Source: Gilliamella sp. Choc5-1
Lineage (GTDB): Bacteria; Pseudomonadota; Gammaproteobacteria; Enterobacterales; Orbaceae
Assembly (NCBI RefSeq): GCF_001690595.1
Contig: NZ_LZHH01000046.1
Span: 33,096-97,095 of the forward strand
DNA: 64,000 nucleotides
Direction of reading: 5' to 3'
The notes beneath the pieces were generated by a model, which was not told the DNA's origin, did not search any database, and saw nothing but the letters and a program-made list of their open reading frames with translations. The position numbers and the translations under genes are program-made. The first letter of the stretch is position 1, and each line of letters opens with the position of its first letter. Positions 1-8,814 of this stretch are shown piece by piece.

Positions 1-993
1 TTGCCTGGTTTTTATCATGATACTTTGGGTGAAAAAGAACGAAAACTTGCAATCGATCGTGCAAGACGATTTATTCTCGGATCCTTTGCCACTGAACCAA
101 AGATTCAATCATTTATTAATGCCGATATGCTAGGTTATACAAGACAAGAAGCAGATAATTTATCCTTACCGCCATCAGGTTGGATTAAACCTTTATATTG
201 GCAATTTATTAAAGATAGTTTAGCATACGCTAGCCGACTTTCAGATGGGATAAAATTGGGCACGACAATGGGCTTTGATTCGGGAAGCTCATTGGATTAT
301 GTCTATCGCAATGAACCTTCTGGTACTTCAAAACTAGGTCGTTTTTTAGATTACATTTACTTACAATCTATCGGGTGGCGAGGTATCCGTCAACGAAAAA
401 CACATCTTGAAGAGCTGTTAAAACTCGCTATCAATCAACTTCACGAACAAAATAAACCTGTCGATATTCTTGATATTGCCGCAGGGCATGGCCGTTATAT
501 TTTAGAAACGATAAGCCAAATTGCTAATAAACCCAATTCGGTACTATTACGAGATTATAGTGATATTAACATACAAAATGGTCAAGCATTAATAGAAGAA
601 AAAGGATTAACTAATATAGCCCGCTTTGAAAAAGGTGATGCTTTTAATCGTGAACAGCTAGCCCAATTATCACCGCAACCAACATTAGCTGTTGTTTCAG
701 GCTTATATGAATTATTTAGTGATAACCAGTTACTGCGTGAATCTTTGTCAGGTCTAGCTGATTCAATCGCTGAAGGTGGCTATTTAATTTATACTAACCA
801 ACCTTGGCACCCACAACTTGAATTTATAGCAAGAGCATTAACATCACATAGAGATGGACAACCTTGGATTATGCGCAGACGTACCCAACTAGAAATGGAT
901 CAACTTGTCGCAGATGCTGGATTTAAAAAGATCACCATGCGTATTGATCAGTGGGGGATTTTTACCGTATCACTGGCTCAACGAATTAAATAA
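1..993 (+). CDS. ynbC: YnbC C-terminal methyltransferase domain (partial, cut by window edge)
   Basis: The reading frame is open at base 1, so the TTG there is probably not the true start. The 330 visible residues match the C-terminal, SAM-dependent methyltransferase half of YnbC, a two-domain protein with an N-terminal alpha/beta hydrolase in enterobacteria. A class I methyltransferase motif I variant (DILDIAAGHGRY) lies at about residues 155-166. The stop is 6 bp before a ynbD-like gene, and a ynbB-like gene follows, which supports the assignment. The substrate is unknown. The neighbours suggest lipid or headgroup modification, which is inference. The hydrolase half should lie to the left of this window. 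Confidence 0.75.
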   Translation: MPGFYHDTLGEKERKLAIDRARRFILGSFATEPKIQSFINADMLGYTRQEADNLSLPPSGWIKPLYWQFIKDSLAYASRLSDGIKLGTTMGFDSGSSLDYVYRNEPSGTSKLGRFLDYIYLQSIGWRGIRQRKTHLEELLKLAINQLHEQNKPVDILDIAAGHGRYILETISQIANKPNSVLLRDYSDINIQNGQALIEEKGLTNIARFEKGDAFNREQLAQLSPQPTLAVVSGLYELFSDNQLLRESLSGLADSIAEGGYLIYTNQPWHPQLEFIARALTSHRDGQPWIMRRRTQLEMDQLVADAGFKKITMRIDQWGIFTVSLAQRIK

Positions 994-999
994 TAAAGA

Positions 1000-2346
1000 A
1001 TGTATGAGTTAAAATATTGCTTTAATAAGCTAACTGCTTATAAGTTAGCATGGTTAGTTGGTTTAACCGTTTTCTTTTTTACTAGCTATAATTTTGCCAA
1101 TGAACTTACCGCGATACGAAGTGATGTAGGTAGTTTAGTTTTTGAATGGGAACACTCAATACCTTTATGGCCTTGGACTATTATACCTTATTGGTCAATA
1201 GATCTTATGTATGGATTAGCCATTTTGTTGGCTAGTTCTTTCTCTGCTCTTAAAAGGCTTGGCTTCAGACTTTTGTCAGCCCAAATTATTTGTATTTTTT
1301 GTTTTTTAATCTTTCCGCTTAAATTTAGTTTTGAGCGCCCACCATTAGGTGGATTTTCTGGAGTATTGTTTGCTGTTTTAATGGGATTTGATAAACCATT
1401 TAATCAAGCACCTTCATTACATATCACATTACTTATTATTTTATGGCAGTTTTATGTTAATTATTTACATAGCAAGCTAGCTCGTTACATTTTGCATGTT
1501 TGGTGTTTTTTTATAGGTGTGTCAGTATTAACAACTTGGCAACACCATTTCTTTGATATTCCAACTGGATTATGGGTTGGTTGTTTTTGTATTTGGTTAT
1601 GGCCAGATAATAACTTATCGCCGTTAAAAAACAGACAATTAGCCAAACACTATGTTTGGGCAGGTATCTATTTTATCTTATTTTTGTTGTCATTGAGTTT
1701 AGCTGTTTTCTTTAATGGATGGTGGCTTTGGTTGTTATGGCTTTCGGGTTCCTTATTATTGGTTTGTGTCAATTATTTATTTATTGGTGCAATAGGATTT
1801 CAAAAACAGACTAACGGACGTTTTAATCTTGCCACTACGATTTTATATCTACCTTATTTTATGATCATGTGGATCAATTCACGATTATGGACATTTAAAA
1901 ATAAGCCAGCCGATTTAATTTATGATAATGTTTATTTAGGGCAGATACCCTCTAACAATACATTACCAAAAAATTCTTATTCCTCGATTGTTGATCTATG
2001 TGCTGAATTACCTATAGGGCATGTTTTGGGTAATTATTGCTCAATTCCAGTGTTAGACATGACACCACTAACTATTGAACAATGTCAGCAAGCGTCTAAA
2101 ATGATAGAGCAGTATCATAAACAAGGAAATGTATTAGTATGTTGTGCGTTAGGTTATTCACGCAGCGCTACAGCAGTAATTGCTTGGCTATTACTAACAA
2201 AAAGGGCTTCTAGCCTTGATGATGCCATTACAAAAGTCAAGTCAAGCCGTCATTCAGTCGTTATTACAACTAAGCAACGTTTAATTTTGTCAGATCTATT
2301 TTTACAAATACACAAAGGAAACCTATGCAAAGTAATAACAAAATGA
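1000..2346 (+). CDS. ynbD: YnbD-like PAP2 / dual-specificity phosphatase fusion
   Basis: A 448-residue membrane protein. The N-terminal half has several hydrophobic segments and PAP2-type motifs: APSLHI near residue 145 and an H-x3-D-I-x2-G element (HHFFDIPTG) near residue 187. The C-terminal 150 residues form a dual-specificity phosphatase domain with a C-x5-R loop (CALGYSRS, Cys382 to Arg388). This architecture matches YnbD of the enterobacterial ynbABCD cluster. By family, both domains could dephosphorylate lipid phosphates, the DSP part resembling PGP phosphatases of the PTPMT1 type; the actual substrate is not known. It starts 6 bp after ynbC and its 3' end overlaps the next gene by 22 bp, so translation is probably coupled. 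Confidence 0.8.
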   Translation: MYELKYCFNKLTAYKLAWLVGLTVFFFTSYNFANELTAIRSDVGSLVFEWEHSIPLWPWTIIPYWSIDLMYGLAILLASSFSALKRLGFRLLSAQIICIFCFLIFPLKFSFERPPLGGFSGVLFAVLMGFDKPFNQAPSLHITLLIILWQFYVNYLHSKLARYILHVWCFFIGVSVLTTWQHHFFDIPTGLWVGCFCIWLWPDNNLSPLKNRQLAKHYVWAGIYFILFLLSLSLAVFFNGWWLWLLWLSGSLLLVCVNYLFIGAIGFQKQTNGRFNLATTILYLPYFMIMWINSRLWTFKNKPADLIYDNVYLGQIPSNNTLPKNSYSSIVDLCAELPIGHVLGNYCSIPVLDMTPLTIEQCQQASKMIEQYHKQGNVLVCCALGYSRSATAVIAWLLLTKRASSLDDAITKVKSSRHSVVITTKQRLILSDLFLQIHKGNLCKVITK

Positions 2347-2807
2347 AATCAGCTAAAATTACCAATCAAACTACACTGGTGACATTTTGTAGCTTATTGG
2401 CAATGAGTAAGCAATTTTATATTTTTTCATTAGCTATAACCATAATAACATTATGTTTTGGATTGATAGCAAGTTGGTGGATAGGTTCATTGCTATGCGT
2501 TATTGGCTGTCTTATCGGTTTTGGGATAGGATTAATAAGTAAATATTATGCCCTGCGCATTGAATTTGATAAAAAGCTGTTTGAATATTTAGTCATTAAT
2601 GTTGACCAGTTACCAAATAAGTTAATCGAATTAGATGAAGCATTACAACAATTAAATTTAATTAACACCAATCAACTCCCTACAAGATCGATTATTGAAC
2701 GCCAAAAAGGAACAATAAAGTTATTAAAAAAACAAATTTTTTGGCTTATTTTACAAATGCTACTATTAGTTGGAATATTAATCAGTGGAATGATTCGTTT
2801 TGGTTAA
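2325..2807 (+). CDS. small two-helix-pair membrane protein, unknown function
   Basis: A 160-residue protein not recognised. Hydrophobic segments lie at about residues 30-75 (two closely spaced helices rich in Ile, Leu and Gly) and 137-157, with a charged, Asn/Gln-rich soluble stretch between them. The chosen ATG has a good ribosome site (AAAGGA) 6 bases upstream and overlaps the ynbD stop. An internal ATG at 2343 is an alternative. It lies inside the ynb-type cluster and probably belongs to the same transcript, so a role at the membrane in the same lipid pathway is possible but only inferred. Confidence 0.6.
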   Translation: MQSNNKMKSAKITNQTTLVTFCSLLAMSKQFYIFSLAITIITLCFGLIASWWIGSLLCVIGCLIGFGIGLISKYYALRIEFDKKLFEYLVINVDQLPNKLIELDEALQQLNLINTNQLPTRSIIERQKGTIKLLKKQIFWLILQMLLLVGILISGMIRFG

Positions 2808-2869
2808 ATGGTATCAATGTAAAATTGATTTAAATGTATTGCGCTGCAAATATAATTAAGGGGGGAACA

Positions 2870-3808
2870 ATGTCTGATTATCAACGTGATACTTTATTAT
2901 TGTTTGCGGGTATAGGTGTATTACTCGTTATTGCATCAATAATAGGGTTACAACTAAAAAAACGCATAAAAAGCCCGAATAGTGTCATTGATAATTTAAA
3001 TACTCGCATTAATTCATGGTGGGTAATGGTAGCAATCATAGGTATTGCATTTTTATTAGGTAAATTGGCAGTTATTTTTTTATTTTTCCTAGCATCTGCT
3101 ATCGCTTTGCGAGAATTTCTTACCTTAACTTCAGCTAATAGTTATGATAATTATGCTTTAATATTTTCTTATCTTATTGCTTTACCTTTACAATATATTT
3201 TAGTTGCTATGTCGTGGTACGGGCTATTTAGTATTTTTATTCCTGTTTATGGCTTTTTGTTATTAGCCATTTTAGCAGCAATCACTGGCTCAACGCATAA
3301 TTTTCTAGAAAGAACAGCTGAAGTGCAATGGGGATTAATGATTACTGTTTATAGTATCTCTTTCGTGCCAGCATTATTAGCATTAAACATTGAACATTAC
3401 CAAGATCGTAATTTACTTTTGATTGCTTTTTTAGTCTTAGTTGTTGAACTTTCAGATGTTTTACAATATGTTTTTGGAAAATTATTTGGCAAACATCTTA
3501 TTAGCCCAAATTTATCACCATCAAAAACCATTGAAGGTTTTATTGGGGGAGTGTTATCGGCAAGTTTGATTGGTGCGTGTTTATTTTGGATAACACCTTT
3601 TACTTTTATTCAATCAGGTTTGATTTCACTGATGATTACTTTGCTTGGTTTTTTAGGTGGACTAGTCATGTCAGCAATAAAACGAGATAAAGGTATCAAA
3701 GATTGGGGGAAACTCATTGGCGGGCACGGTGGTGTGCTTGACCGTTTAGACTCTATCTGCTTTGCTGCACCCGTTTTTTTTCATATTGTGCGATATTACT
3801 GGACATAA
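2870..3808 (+). CDS. ynbB: YnbB-like phosphatidate cytidylyltransferase (CdsA family)
   Basis: A membrane enzyme of the CdsA family, which makes CDP-diacylglycerol from CTP and phosphatidate. The family signature is complete near the C-terminus: S-x-I-K-R followed by K-D, then GGHGGVLDRLD. About seven hydrophobic segments precede it. The ATG at 2870 is preferred over an upstream ATG at 2834 because the ribosome site AAGGGGGG sits just before it; this gives 312 residues, close to YnbB of E. coli (298). Its place with ynbC and ynbD suggests a dedicated CDP-lipid branch rather than the housekeeping cdsA, though paralogy cannot be settled from this window. A YnbA-like CDP-alcohol transferase is not seen here. 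Confidence 0.8.
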   Translation: MSDYQRDTLLLFAGIGVLLVIASIIGLQLKKRIKSPNSVIDNLNTRINSWWVMVAIIGIAFLLGKLAVIFLFFLASAIALREFLTLTSANSYDNYALIFSYLIALPLQYILVAMSWYGLFSIFIPVYGFLLLAILAAITGSTHNFLERTAEVQWGLMITVYSISFVPALLALNIEHYQDRNLLLIAFLVLVVELSDVLQYVFGKLFGKHLISPNLSPSKTIEGFIGGVLSASLIGACLFWITPFTFIQSGLISLMITLLGFLGGLVMSAIKRDKGIKDWGKLIGGHGGVLDRLDSICFAAPVFFHIVRYYWT

Positions 3809-3924
3809 TGGGTCTAATTAAAAGTATTGTATAAAAATTATAACTAAAAAAGAGAAAAATGATTTAATTTATGATATAAATACAGGCATTGTATTAACGT
3901 TAAGATATAAATAAGGACTTTATT

Positions 3925-4188
3925 ATGTTAAAAGAACAAATGGTAGTAAAAAATTCAACTGGTCTTCATGCTCGCCCTGTTACAGCATTAGTTAAATTAG
4001 CAGGCCGTTATAAATCTTCAATCGAGCTTGTTTATAATGATAAAGCAATTAAATTAAAAAGTATGATGGGCTTACTTGGTGCTGGTGTTAAAGGTGGTTC
4101 AACTGTTGAAATCATCTGTGATGGTGAAGATGAACAAGCAGCAATGGATGAAATCCGTGAATTATTCGCTACTGGTTTTGGTGAGTAA
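3925..4188 (+). CDS. HPr-family phosphocarrier protein
   Basis: 87 residues with the HPr fold signature. The phospho-accepting His15 lies in GLHARP, and Ser46 in LKSMMGLL matches the regulatory serine position of HPr. The sequence looks more like Gram-positive HPr (VVKNSTGLHARP start, MMGLLGAGVKGG segment) than E. coli PtsH. It is monocistronic: the ribosome site is AAGGA, 7 bases before ATG, and a strong terminator follows. No ptsI or crr lies beside it. It could be the main HPr of the cell or a paralogue such as NPr; the window cannot tell which. Confidence 0.85.
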   Translation: MLKEQMVVKNSTGLHARPVTALVKLAGRYKSSIELVYNDKAIKLKSMMGLLGAGVKGGSTVEIICDGEDEQAAMDEIRELFATGFGE

Positions 4189-4226
4189 TTATAATATTAG
4201 CTTAGCTAATAATTATTTTTTATTTG

Positions 4227-4258
4227 ATTCCGTCGACTCAGGTCGACGGAATTTTTTT
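4227..4258 (+). terminator. intrinsic terminator of the HPr gene
   Basis: A perfect 11-bp stem (4227-4237 with 4242-4252), loop TCAG, followed by a run of seven T (the last T of the stem plus six). It ends transcription of the HPr gene before the oppositely oriented permease gene. Confidence 0.9.
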
Positions 4259-4308
4259 AAAAGGCGTAACTAGATACTTTTAAGTAGACCTAATTTAAAA
4301 AGATCAAA

Positions 4309-5670
4309 TTAATCTTTAATAATCGAATTGAGCTCTTTATGATCAATCGACGGTAATAAGTGAGTAAATCCTCGAGTAAGATAAAGCAAATAAATAAACC
4401 CAATTGCTAACCAAACTAAACCAACAATCATTGCTGTTGCATCAAGACTTGTCCACAACCACAATGAAAGTAAAACGCCAATTGCAGGTAATAGTCCGTA
4501 CTTAAATAACGTTGATGCTGTTTTTGCATTATTACCACCAAGGTAGGTTTTAATCACACATAAATTGACAAAAGTAAAAGCCACTAATGCGCCAAAGCTT
4601 ATCATTGAAACCACTAAACTAAGATCTAATACTAATGACAGCAATGAAAAGCAAGCAACAAAGATAATTGATAAATAAGGTGTTCTAAAGCGTGGGTGAA
4701 TTTTATAAAAAATCTGTTTAGGTAGCACCCCTTCACGTCCCATTGCATAAAAAATCCGTGACACGCTAGTTTGCGCAGTCATCGCTGATGCAAAAACTCC
4801 CGTTAAGTAGGCTGCTTGGAAGAAATTATACATAAAATCACCGCCTAATTGGCTAATTTTACCAACTTGACGAACCACTTCTAAACTTGCAGTATCTTTA
4901 TTATCAGCAAAAGCAGTCCACGTTGGGTAAGCTAAGTGAGCACAATAAGAAACCACTAAAAAAATACAACCCGCAATTAACACAGTCCATATAATAGCTT
5001 TAGGTAATGATTTTTGTGCATCATTAGACTCTTCGGCTAGGGTTGCAATGGCATCAAAACCCAAAAAAGCAAGACACAATATTGCTGCTCCTGACATTAA
5101 ACCACTAAAATCGCTGGCATTAACTTGCAATGGTTTCATCATTGCTTCAGGAGTTAAATCCACATTAGTTAAACTCAAAAATATAAATAACCCGATAAAA
5201 ACCATTTGTACAATGATTAAGGTAAAGTTTACTGAATTAATCAGTTTTATACCAAGGTAATTTAAAAAGCTAACACTAATAAGTGAACCCAATACAAAAA
5301 CATAAGCAGGAATGCTTGGAAATGCTTCATTAAGATAAATACCTAAAACCAAATAATTTAATATTGGCAAAAATAGGTAATCAAGAATTTGTGCCCAACC
5401 CACCAAAAAACCAACTTTTCCACCAAAAGTACGTTGTACATAAGAATAAGCAGAACCAGCAATAGGTAGCTTATTTGCCATACGACAATAGCTTAATGCA
5501 GTGAAAAAAATCATGGCAAGGGTGATGATATAGGCTATAGGTAAGTGTCCATTACTGGCAACAGTGACTTCCCCATAAGTGGTAAAGATCCCTAAAGGAA
5601 CCATATAAGCTAAACCAAATGCAATTAATGCAGGTGTGGTTAAAACTCGTTTCATTTTTATTGCGGACAT
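4309..5670 (-). CDS. APC-family amine/amino-acid importer, PuuP/PlaP-like
   Basis: A 453-residue inner-membrane permease with about 12 predicted helices. It resembles the putrescine importers PuuP and PlaP of E. coli along its length: the N-terminal GLAYMVPLGIF region, AGSAYSYVQ, the LDYLFLPILN helix, CLAFLGFDAI and FGALVAFTFVNL. By family it would import putrescine or another amine with protons; the substrate is inferred. A GAGGAG ribosome site precedes the ATG. It stands alone and converges with the HPr gene. Confidence 0.75.
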   Translation of the reverse strand: MSAIKMKRVLTTPALIAFGLAYMVPLGIFTTYGEVTVASNGHLPIAYIITLAMIFFTALSYCRMANKLPIAGSAYSYVQRTFGGKVGFLVGWAQILDYLFLPILNYLVLGIYLNEAFPSIPAYVFVLGSLISVSFLNYLGIKLINSVNFTLIIVQMVFIGLFIFLSLTNVDLTPEAMMKPLQVNASDFSGLMSGAAILCLAFLGFDAIATLAEESNDAQKSLPKAIIWTVLIAGCIFLVVSYCAHLAYPTWTAFADNKDTASLEVVRQVGKISQLGGDFMYNFFQAAYLTGVFASAMTAQTSVSRIFYAMGREGVLPKQIFYKIHPRFRTPYLSIIFVACFSLLSLVLDLSLVVSMISFGALVAFTFVNLCVIKTYLGGNNAKTASTLFKYGLLPAIGVLLSLWLWTSLDATAMIVGLVWLAIGFIYLLYLTRGFTHLLPSIDHKELNSIIKD

Positions 5671-5987
5671 GACTTACTTTGCTCCTCTGTCCCAAAAAAC
5701 AATAAAAAACTACTAAGTATAGTTTTGCCTTTTTACCCGCTTAAAGCGGCAGGGAATTCTGACATATTATGATAATTATGCAAGTTAATTTTAATTATAT
5801 TGACATTAAATTATGTAAATTATGTAGTTAATAACTTAATATGAACTAATTATAATCAAACCCTAGTAAAGTAAAAAATTTCCACTAATTCAATGTCAAT
5901 TTGTATTTTAAAATAAATAATATTTTAGGGAAAAGTTAGAGTTATAAAACAATAAATACAGTTTTAAGGTAAAAGGAAAATCAAAAA
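5671..5987. promoter_or_regulatory. divergent intergenic region with 13-bp inverted repeat
   Basis: An AT-rich region between the importer gene and a lipoprotein gene, with no ORF of interest. One perfect inverted repeat (5737-5749, CCGCTT-A-AAGCGG) lies about 67 bp before the importer start on its upstream side and could be an operator. No regulator can be named. Confidence 0.35.
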
Positions 5988-6533
5988 ATGAAAAAAATCA
6001 TTTTGTTATTAATTATTTGTTTAGTTTTGACAACTTGTAATAAAGCACCATTAGAAAAAATATTAAATGATATTGAAGAAAATTCTATTAAAACTGTCAA
6101 GTTAACTGATTATACTGATTTTAAATGGGATGAAGTATGGTTAATAAGTGGCAATATCAGCGGATATTATTTAAAGTTTATGCGTGATCAAGGTATTGAT
6201 GTCAAAAAAGTTCAGTATTCTGATACCAATACTGATTTTGGAATATATCAGAAACATTCTGACACAATCGTGTATGTTTATAATAAAAAAGTTGTTTATT
6301 ATGAGTTTCCTCCAGATAACAGAGATAGAGAGTTTTATTCTTTAGCTCCCGTTGTACCATATGCACTTCTTGATTTGAAATTACCATTGGGACAAATTAT
6401 TATTCTTTCAAATAAAAATTCTGAATGTGAAGTAAACCACAAAGAATTAATCCCCCTTAAACCAATTAAAATATATGAAAATATGGATGTAGAATTAAGA
6501 TGTAGGGATAATTTAAGAAATTACTGTAAATAA
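5988..6533 (+). CDS. small lipoprotein, unknown function
   Basis: 181 residues with a lipoprotein signal: Lys-Lys, a Leu/Ile-rich helix, and lipobox LTTC (Cys17). The rest is a charged soluble domain not recognised, ending in a Cys-containing tail. AAAAGGAAAA precedes the ATG. It is the only plus-strand gene of a patch of short lipoprotein genes (5988-9579), and its 3' end overlaps the broken minus-strand gene that follows by 13 bp. Related loci often hold orphan lipoproteins or immunity-like proteins, but nothing in the sequence proves such a role. Confidence 0.6.
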   Translation: MKKIILLLIICLVLTTCNKAPLEKILNDIEENSIKTVKLTDYTDFKWDEVWLISGNISGYYLKFMRDQGIDVKKVQYSDTNTDFGIYQKHSDTIVYVYNKKVVYYEFPPDNRDREFYSLAPVVPYALLDLKLPLGQIIILSNKNSECEVNHKELIPLKPIKIYENMDVELRCRDNLRNYCK

Positions 6534-6960
6534 CGTGAGAAATTCCTACATTTAATTTCAACAAACAGGATTTGTAATGAGTGAAAATCACGCTCTTTTT
6601 TAGATAAAAACTGTGTTGCATATTCAATATACTTAAGGCAACAATCCTTATATTTTTCTGGCTTATCGATTATTTCATTCTGATAGAACTGTTTTTGAGC
6701 CAAATAAGACTCTTTCCGGATCTCATCAAAATATCTTTCTTGGCAAATGGCTTCTAGCTGTGGTGTGGTTTTAATCGCTGTTGACAAAATAAATTTACCT
6801 TTATTGTTATGCAACTGTATATCTTCTTTAAAATAAAATGGTAAAAATTGAATATTTCGTATACCATTAATTAAGTCTTTATAAACCCCATATTCTATTG
6901 CGCCAGTTAATAGAAAAAATTGCTACACGAAGTAAAAAACAGACAGAAAAATAGCACCAT
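6521..6960 (-). pseudogene. frameshifted lipoprotein gene
   Basis: Read on the minus strand, ATG at 6960 starts a lipoprotein-like signal (MVLFFCLFFTSC, Cys12), but the frame ends at a TAA soon after. The frame that continues from the same six-T run is open to 6521 and encodes about 130 residues. Restoring one T in the run joins both parts into one protein of about 145 residues. In the longer open segment alone, the first possible start is an unconvincing TTG at 6814. Further upstream (to about 7090) are short coding-like pieces with stops, including an ATG at 7090 with a GGAG site and only 16 codons. This reads as a decaying gene. A sequencing error in the homopolymer is the alternative. Confidence 0.5.
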
Positions 6961-7231
6961 AATAAAAGCAGCATGGAAACGGTGAGCGCCATATTTATGG
7001 TCTAACTATTTTTGTAATTGTACGGCATGTTTTAATTGCTTATATTTCCTCATGGCGTATAGTTTTTAGTTGATATTTTATTTTTTTCATAGTTTTCTCC
7101 AAAATAGAAACAAAAACCATAGCAATAAATAAGAACAACATTATCAAGTAAAAATTCTTGTGCTTGTTTTGATGATATGTTTCTCTTTTAATTCATTACA
7201 TGGATTAAAAATATGTGATATTTCTTTCTTC

Positions 7232-7855
7232 TTATTTTTTCCAACTAAATTTTTCACCCGATTGTTTTTTTTGCAAACATTCTTCAGTGGTATATTGTTG
7301 TGGGCAGGCAAAGCAGTCTTTTGTATTTTCATTGGTAAAATTTAAATCATCGGAGATTTTTATGATGCCATTTATTGGTTTTATCTCTTGACTTAAGCAG
7401 ATCAAATTTGCTCTTTCATCAGTATAATCATCTTTTGCTATTTCCATTGTAAAAACTATACTATCCCAACTAGTTTGTTTGAAAATTTCCAATTTCTTAT
7501 TTCTTTCTCGAATAAATAGTTGATAGGCGCTTACGCCCATTCTGTTTTGTATTTCGACAATAGCGAAATCCGATTTATTTATCAGAGAGATTTCAAAAAC
7601 CCTTTCATAAATATTTTGTTGATTTAAAAAAACTTCGGATTGCAAAATTATCTTATGAGAAAAAACATTGAACGTATCTAAAATATAAGTACCTTCGAAA
7701 TCATCTTTTATGATGGGTGACATGGTTTTAGCCGTTTCATGAATATTCTTTTTTTCATTGAAGGAACTAACTTCCACATTTTTTTTATTTAATTGTTTAT
7801 TGCTACAACTAGATAGTAAAACAATAATAAAAATATAGATTATTTTATTTTTCAT
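7232..7855 (-). CDS. lipoprotein, unknown function
   Basis: 207 residues from the ATG at 7855, chosen because it places a standard signal peptide (KNKIIYIFIIVLL) and lipobox LSSC at the N-terminus; an upstream ATG at 7885 would add ten non-signal residues. The mature part is rich in Lys, Asn and Glu and ends in a Cys-rich segment (CFACPQQ, then ECLQKK). No known domain was recognised. Between it and the next gene upstream lies a 31-codon coding-like remnant (7860-7952), between two stops in one frame, so the neighbourhood is decaying. Confidence 0.55.
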   Translation of the reverse strand: MKNKIIYIFIIVLLSSCSNKQLNKKNVEVSSFNEKKNIHETAKTMSPIIKDDFEGTYILDTFNVFSHKIILQSEVFLNQQNIYERVFEISLINKSDFAIVEIQNRMGVSAYQLFIRERNKKLEIFKQTSWDSIVFTMEIAKDDYTDERANLICLSQEIKPINGIIKISDDLNFTNENTKDCFACPQQYTTEECLQKKQSGEKFSWKK

Positions 7856-7965
7856 ATAGCTATCGATTAGGACATTTTTTATCATATTCTATAAATTCTT
7901 TGATCCATTGAGTATATTTTTTTCTTTCTTCATTGTTAATAAATTTATATTGTCAGAATACTTTT

Positions 7966-8689
7966 TTATGCGCTGCAATCCATAGTATAAAAATCTAGAA
8001 TGGTTAAATACCATTTATTATCCAGTTGTGTAAGATAAAATATGAAAATATTTTTTTCATCATTCGGTAATATACCTGGAAAGTTTTCTATATATACAAC
8101 TTTAACTGTTTTAGAGGCTATTTTATCGGCAATGGATTGGTACTTCTCCCAAATAGGGCTTTTTTCAAATTGATAGTGTTTTAATTCCCAATGATAATAA
8201 TCAAGCGCTATTTTTAAAGCCTCAATATTTTTTTCTTTTGGATTGGCATACAGACCTAGTTTAGTGACTTTTTCACTACATGGATTAAATGTAGGATATT
8301 GTTCATATTGTATTTTAGGATTGCCAGATATTGAAACCCCTAGCAATTCATCTTCTATCCAAGACGGTATAGTATTTTCAATTATTTTATTATTAGATTT
8401 TAAATTGTTCAATTCTTCAATTCTTCAATTCTTCAATTCTTCAATTCTTCAATTCTTCTCATTGTTGGGCTGGTACTCGCATTATATACAATGAAAAGTC
8501 CTATATCTTTATGAATATATTGGTTAATTCCTTCAAAATCCTTTTTATTAAAAAAAAGTCAATAAGTTGATACACTGTAGGTTCAAACTCTTGTTGTGGA
8601 ATTGTTTGAGTAACTGCTGGTTGATTTTCTATTTTTTGACTGCATGATAGGTTAGCCAAAGACCATAGAATTAGTAATAATATTCTCAT
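7966..8689 (-). pseudogene. lipoprotein gene broken by a poly-T frameshift and an 8-bp repeat expansion
   Basis: The minus strand starts with a lipoprotein signal at 8689 (lipobox LSC, about residue 16). The frame fails at a run of about eight T near 8555; after skipping it, the next frame continues sensibly (DFFNKKDFEGINQYIHKDIG) up to 8459. There, six copies of GAAGAATT force a stop in every frame. After the repeat, another frame runs open to the stop at 7966, ending in DCSA. Joined, these parts make one protein of about 240 residues. The 148-residue segment beginning with TTG at 8412 is therefore most likely the C-terminal part of this gene, not a separate gene. Family not recognised. Confidence 0.65.
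8411..8458. repeat. octanucleotide tandem repeat, six perfect copies
   Basis: Six head-to-tail copies of AATTCTTC (GAAGAATT on the coding minus strand), 48 bp. It lies inside the broken lipoprotein gene 7966-8689. Two copies would keep that gene in frame; three or more always give an in-frame TGA at a unit junction. It has the form of a slipped-strand repeat. Confidence 0.95.
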
Positions 8690-8814
8690 TTTTAATTTTC
8701 CAAAAAATGGGCATTTGTTTTATAAGTATCCTTATTTTCGTCATAAGAATAAAAATTTTTTAAACCATCCTAAGTAAACGGTAAGGTATGTAGAATGATG
8801 ATTTTTATCATTTT

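Noticed and set aside
7160..7345. 61-codon hydrophobic plus-strand ORF
   Set aside because: It covers the 3' end of the lipoprotein gene 7232-7855 on the other strand and its hydrophobicity follows from Lys/Asn codons read in reverse.
8411..8458. CRISPR-like array
   Set aside because: The units are 8 bp, directly joined and have no spacers; it is a simple tandem repeat.
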